A DNA stretch of 48,297 nucleotides from Caulobacterales bacterium (lineage in GTDB: Bacteria; Pseudomonadota; Alphaproteobacteria; Caulobacterales; Caulobacteraceae), in contig JAFKGN010000167.1 of the NCBI GenBank assembly GCA_017307205.1, forward strand, positions 1 to 48,297, read 5' to 3'. The notes beneath the pieces were generated by a model, which was given only the letters and a program-made list of their open reading frames with translations, searched no databases and was not told the origin of the DNA. The stretch's first letter is position 1. Each line of letters opens with the position of its first letter. A program made the translations under genes and the position numbers. Positions 46,310 to 48,297 of the stretch are shown here, in pieces.

Positions 46310-46753
46310 TCAGAGATCGACAACCTCGGAGCCGAGCGTCTCGTGCAGGCGCTCGGCGACGATGGTGCGGTGGCAACCCGCCGCATCGGCTTCGTAGCAG
46401 AGCAGGGCGGCCCGTCGCCGGCCCGCGATGCGCGCCGCCTCGGCCAGGGCGACCTGGGCCTGGGGCTCCTCCAGACACTCGCAGAAGATCGCCCGCATCT
46501 CGCCGATGCGGCCTGCCCGCGCCGCCTCGCGACCGGCCTTGGGCGTGCCGAGCGGGCGCAGGTGCACATAGTCTATGCCCTCGGCCTTCAGGCTCTCGCC
46601 GAGCATGGTCTTGGAGAAGCCAGGGCGCCGCGAGGCCGCGACCGCGCGCACGTCGATCACCACCTCGACCTCGGCGCGCTTCAGCCGGTCGATGACCTCG
46701 GCCAGGGTAGTGTTCTCGTAGCCGATGGTGGCCAGGGGCGGGGTCGAATTCAT
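46310..46753 (-). CDS. DUF488 family protein
   Basis: About 147 residues of the DUF488 family. Seen are the N-terminal ATIGYENTTLAEVIDRL, VVIDVRAVAASRRPGFSK, YVHLRPLGTPK and the C-terminal LLCYEADAAGCHRTIVAERL, the conserved cysteine-histidine part of the family. The chemistry is unknown. GGAG followed six bases later by ATG 46753 is preferred; ATG 46756 and 46774 are alternatives adding one or seven residues. Convergent with the SH3 gene (4-base gap). Confidence 0.85.
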   Translation of the reverse strand: MNSTPPLATIGYENTTLAEVIDRLKRAEVEVVIDVRAVAASRRPGFSKTMLGESLKAEGIDYVHLRPLGTPKAGREAARAGRIGEMRAIFCECLEEPQAQVALAEAARIAGRRRAALLCYEADAAGCHRTIVAERLHETLGSEVVDL

Positions 46754-46824
46754 CATCGTCTCCAAGTCCTGCATGGACCGCCGGGACTGCTGAGCCTAGG
46801 TTGCAGACCGAACGGAGGATCGGC

Positions 46825-47730
46825 ATGGACGCCGCCGTATTTCACGAGCCTCGGCGCCGCTTCATCGCCATCGACAGCCCCGCTGGCGGCGGCGAGCTGG
46901 CGGCGCTGGACTTCGGCCCCCAGGAACGCCCGATCGATATCCTGTTCCTTCACGCCAACGGCTTCAATGCCCTGACCTACCGCTCGATCCTGTCGCCGCT
47001 CGGCGCGGGAATGCGCGTGCTTGCCGTCGACCAGCGGGGCCACGGACTTTCGCGCCTGGCCGCCGAGCCTGAGGGGCGCCGCAGCTGGGGCGACCTCGCC
47101 GCCGACGCCGTCGCCCTGATCGATGCGCTCGACCAGGCGCCGATGGTGCTGGCCGGCCATTCCATGGGGGCCGTGGTCGCCCTGCTGGCCGCCGAGCAGC
47201 GGCCTCTCGCGGTGAAATCCCTGGTGCTGTTCGAGCCGGTGATCCTGCCGCCGCTCGCCGCCTTGATCGCCCGCACGCCGTTCGCCCCGGCGGTGTTCGG
47301 CCGCGCCCCGATCGTGAAGGGCGCCCTGCGCCGCCGCCGGATGTTCTCCGACCGGATGGCCGCGGTGACGGCCTATCGCGGGCGCGGCGCCTTTCGCACC
47401 TGGCCCGAGGGCATGCTGGCCGACTACGTGGTCGGCGGCCTGGTCGATGCGCCGGACGGCGGCGTCACCCTGGCCTGCGCGCCGGAGTGGGAGGCGTCGA
47501 ACTACGCGGCTCAAGGCGCGGATGTCCGGGGCGCCCTGGCGCGCACGCGGATGCCGATCCGCATCTTCGGCGGGACGACAGGTACGACCTGCCACCTCGG
47601 CGAAGGGTTCACGCGTCGTCACCCGCATGTGGGCTTGACCCAGGTCGACGGCGCCAGCCACTTCCTGCCGATGGAGCGCCCCGGCCTGGTGCGCGACGCC
47701 CTGATCGACGCCGCGGACGACGAACTCTAG
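46825..47730 (+). CDS. Alpha/beta-hydrolase fold protein
   Basis: A 301-residue hydrolase. The oxyanion-hole region is LFLHANGFNALTYRS, the DQRGHG motif is at AVDQRGHGLSRL, the nucleophile serine is in LAGHSMGAVVAL and the histidine is in VDGASHFLPMERP; an acid lies before it. ATG 46825 is chosen over TTG 46801 because GGAGG lies seven bases before it. The substrate is unknown; esters or amides are likely. Its stop overlaps the next gene by one base (TAGTG). Confidence 0.88.
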   Translation: MDAAVFHEPRRRFIAIDSPAGGGELAALDFGPQERPIDILFLHANGFNALTYRSILSPLGAGMRVLAVDQRGHGLSRLAAEPEGRRSWGDLAADAVALIDALDQAPMVLAGHSMGAVVALLAAEQRPLAVKSLVLFEPVILPPLAALIARTPFAPAVFGRAPIVKGALRRRRMFSDRMAAVTAYRGRGAFRTWPEGMLADYVVGGLVDAPDGGVTLACAPEWEASNYAAQGADVRGALARTRMPIRIFGGTTGTTCHLGEGFTRRHPHVGLTQVDGASHFLPMERPGLVRDALIDAADDEL

Positions 47731-48297
47731 TGATCTCGAAACTCTTCGGCGCCCGACGCCCCCAAGGACGGGCCGAGGGCCGGCCCGGCAAGGTCGTCTT
47801 CGCCTCGTATGGTCTGTTCGATTCCAACAGCGCCGGCCATGTGGCGGGGTTCGCCGACGGTCTGGCCGATCTCGGCTATCGGGTGGCGGTGTGCGGCGGC
47901 GGCTGGCTGGAGCGCGCCTATGCGTTCGGCGATCCGAAGTTCGAGTTCTTCACCCTGGACGACCTGGCCCGAGACCCCGAGGGCGTGCTGGCCTTCGACG
48001 GCGAGTTCGATCCCAAGGCCACCACCCTGGTCTGCTGGACGCCGCGCGAAAGCGTTCGCCGCGCCGTCGCCCCGGTCATCGATCGCTGGACGCTGCCCTA
48101 TCTCGTCCATCTGGAAGACAACGAGGCGCACATCGCCGAGCAGGCCTTGGCCCGCATGGGCGGCGGGCGGCCCGATCCATTTCCCGCCGGCCTGACCGAT
48201 CCGGAGCAGATCGACGGCTTCCTGGGCGCGGCCGCCGGCATCACCGTTATCGCCGAGCCGCTGAAGACGGTCATCCCGGCGCATGTGCCCACCGTCT
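47730..48297 (+). CDS. Glycosyltransferase-like protein (5' part; runs off the window)
   Basis: Open from GTG 47730 to the window edge, about 189 residues visible. It starts MISKLFGARRPQGR and has KVVFASYGLFDSNSAGHVAG, a GT-B type N-terminal domain with a donor/acceptor-pocket loop, then LADLGYRVAVCGGGWLERAY and VHLEDNEAHIAEQAL. Such proteins add sugars to polysaccharide or lipid. The C-terminal nucleotide-sugar domain is outside, so the family is not certain. GTG overlaps the hydrolase stop. Confidence 0.6.
   Translation, partial: MISKLFGARRPQGRAEGRPGKVVFASYGLFDSNSAGHVAGFADGLADLGYRVAVCGGGWLERAYAFGDPKFEFFTLDDLARDPEGVLAFDGEFDPKATTLVCWTPRESVRRAVAPVIDRWTLPYLVHLEDNEAHIAEQALARMGGGRPDPFPAGLTDPEQIDGFLGAAAGITVIAEPLKTVIPAHVPTV

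Overview
The window is GC-rich bacterial chromosome, almost fully coding, with no mobile element, phage gene, CRISPR array, rRNA or tRNA that I can see. Gene content and style (clustered sucCD, sucAB and lpd with mdh nearby, argB-HAD phosphatase-dapD, a CioAB-type cytochrome bd operon, cysteine-free L31, DUF484-xerC opposite priA, GTG/TTG starts, ATGA and GTGA overlaps, and -10 elements matching the Caulobacter housekeeping consensus) point to an alphaproteobacterium of the Caulobacteraceae, such as Caulobacter or Phenylobacterium. That placement is inference from family resemblance, not a database match.

Layout. 1-235: 5' part of an unknown membrane protein (minus). 309-1206: bfd and bfr (minus), ending in a strong terminator. 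1207-1365: divergent control region with a Fur-like inverted repeat. 1366-4583: cydA-cydB-small DUF2474 protein-thiE. 4673-7676: inositol-monophosphatase-family enzyme, then two lipoprotein metalloproteases (DUF885 and M48). 7673-12708: MFS exporter, three uncharacterised envelope proteins and an MsbA-like ABC exporter. 12736-15540: rpmE with a structured leader, then argB-HAD phosphatase-dapD. 15650-20105: small unknown protein, GGDEF-EAL protein, GNAT, YbaK and mdh. 20207-25513: HIT protein, small orphan proteins, CitE-like lyase, a membrane LytTR regulator divergent from a DUF2306 protein, and a Spinster-type MFS. 25579-34456: sucCD, terminator, sucAB, a small membrane protein, lpd and a thioesterase. 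34524-38749: secreted small protein, then xerC/DUF484 opposite priA. 38760-48297: MFS and TerC proteins, acyltransferase 3, CHAP protein, CorA, pentapeptide-repeat protein, glycine-zipper/SH3 protein, DUF488, alpha/beta hydrolase and the start of a glycosyltransferase.

How the genes fit together. The most coherent unit is central metabolism: SucCD, SucA (E1), SucB (E2) and Lpd (E3) plus malate dehydrogenase cover 2-oxoglutarate to succinate and malate to oxaloacetate. Iron storage and release (Bfr, Bfd) shares a control region with a haem-rich terminal oxidase. ArgB and DapD make arginine and lysine/peptidoglycan precursors.

I found no clear new defence or mobile system. The observations most worth a second look are the two-hairpin rpmE leader whose second stem hides the ribosome-binding region, PriA missing three of the four cysteines of one zinc site while the other site is intact, the unknown membrane protein inserted between sucB and lpd, a bacterioferritin with one altered ferroxidase ligand, and the Fur-like site between bfd-bfr and cydAB.
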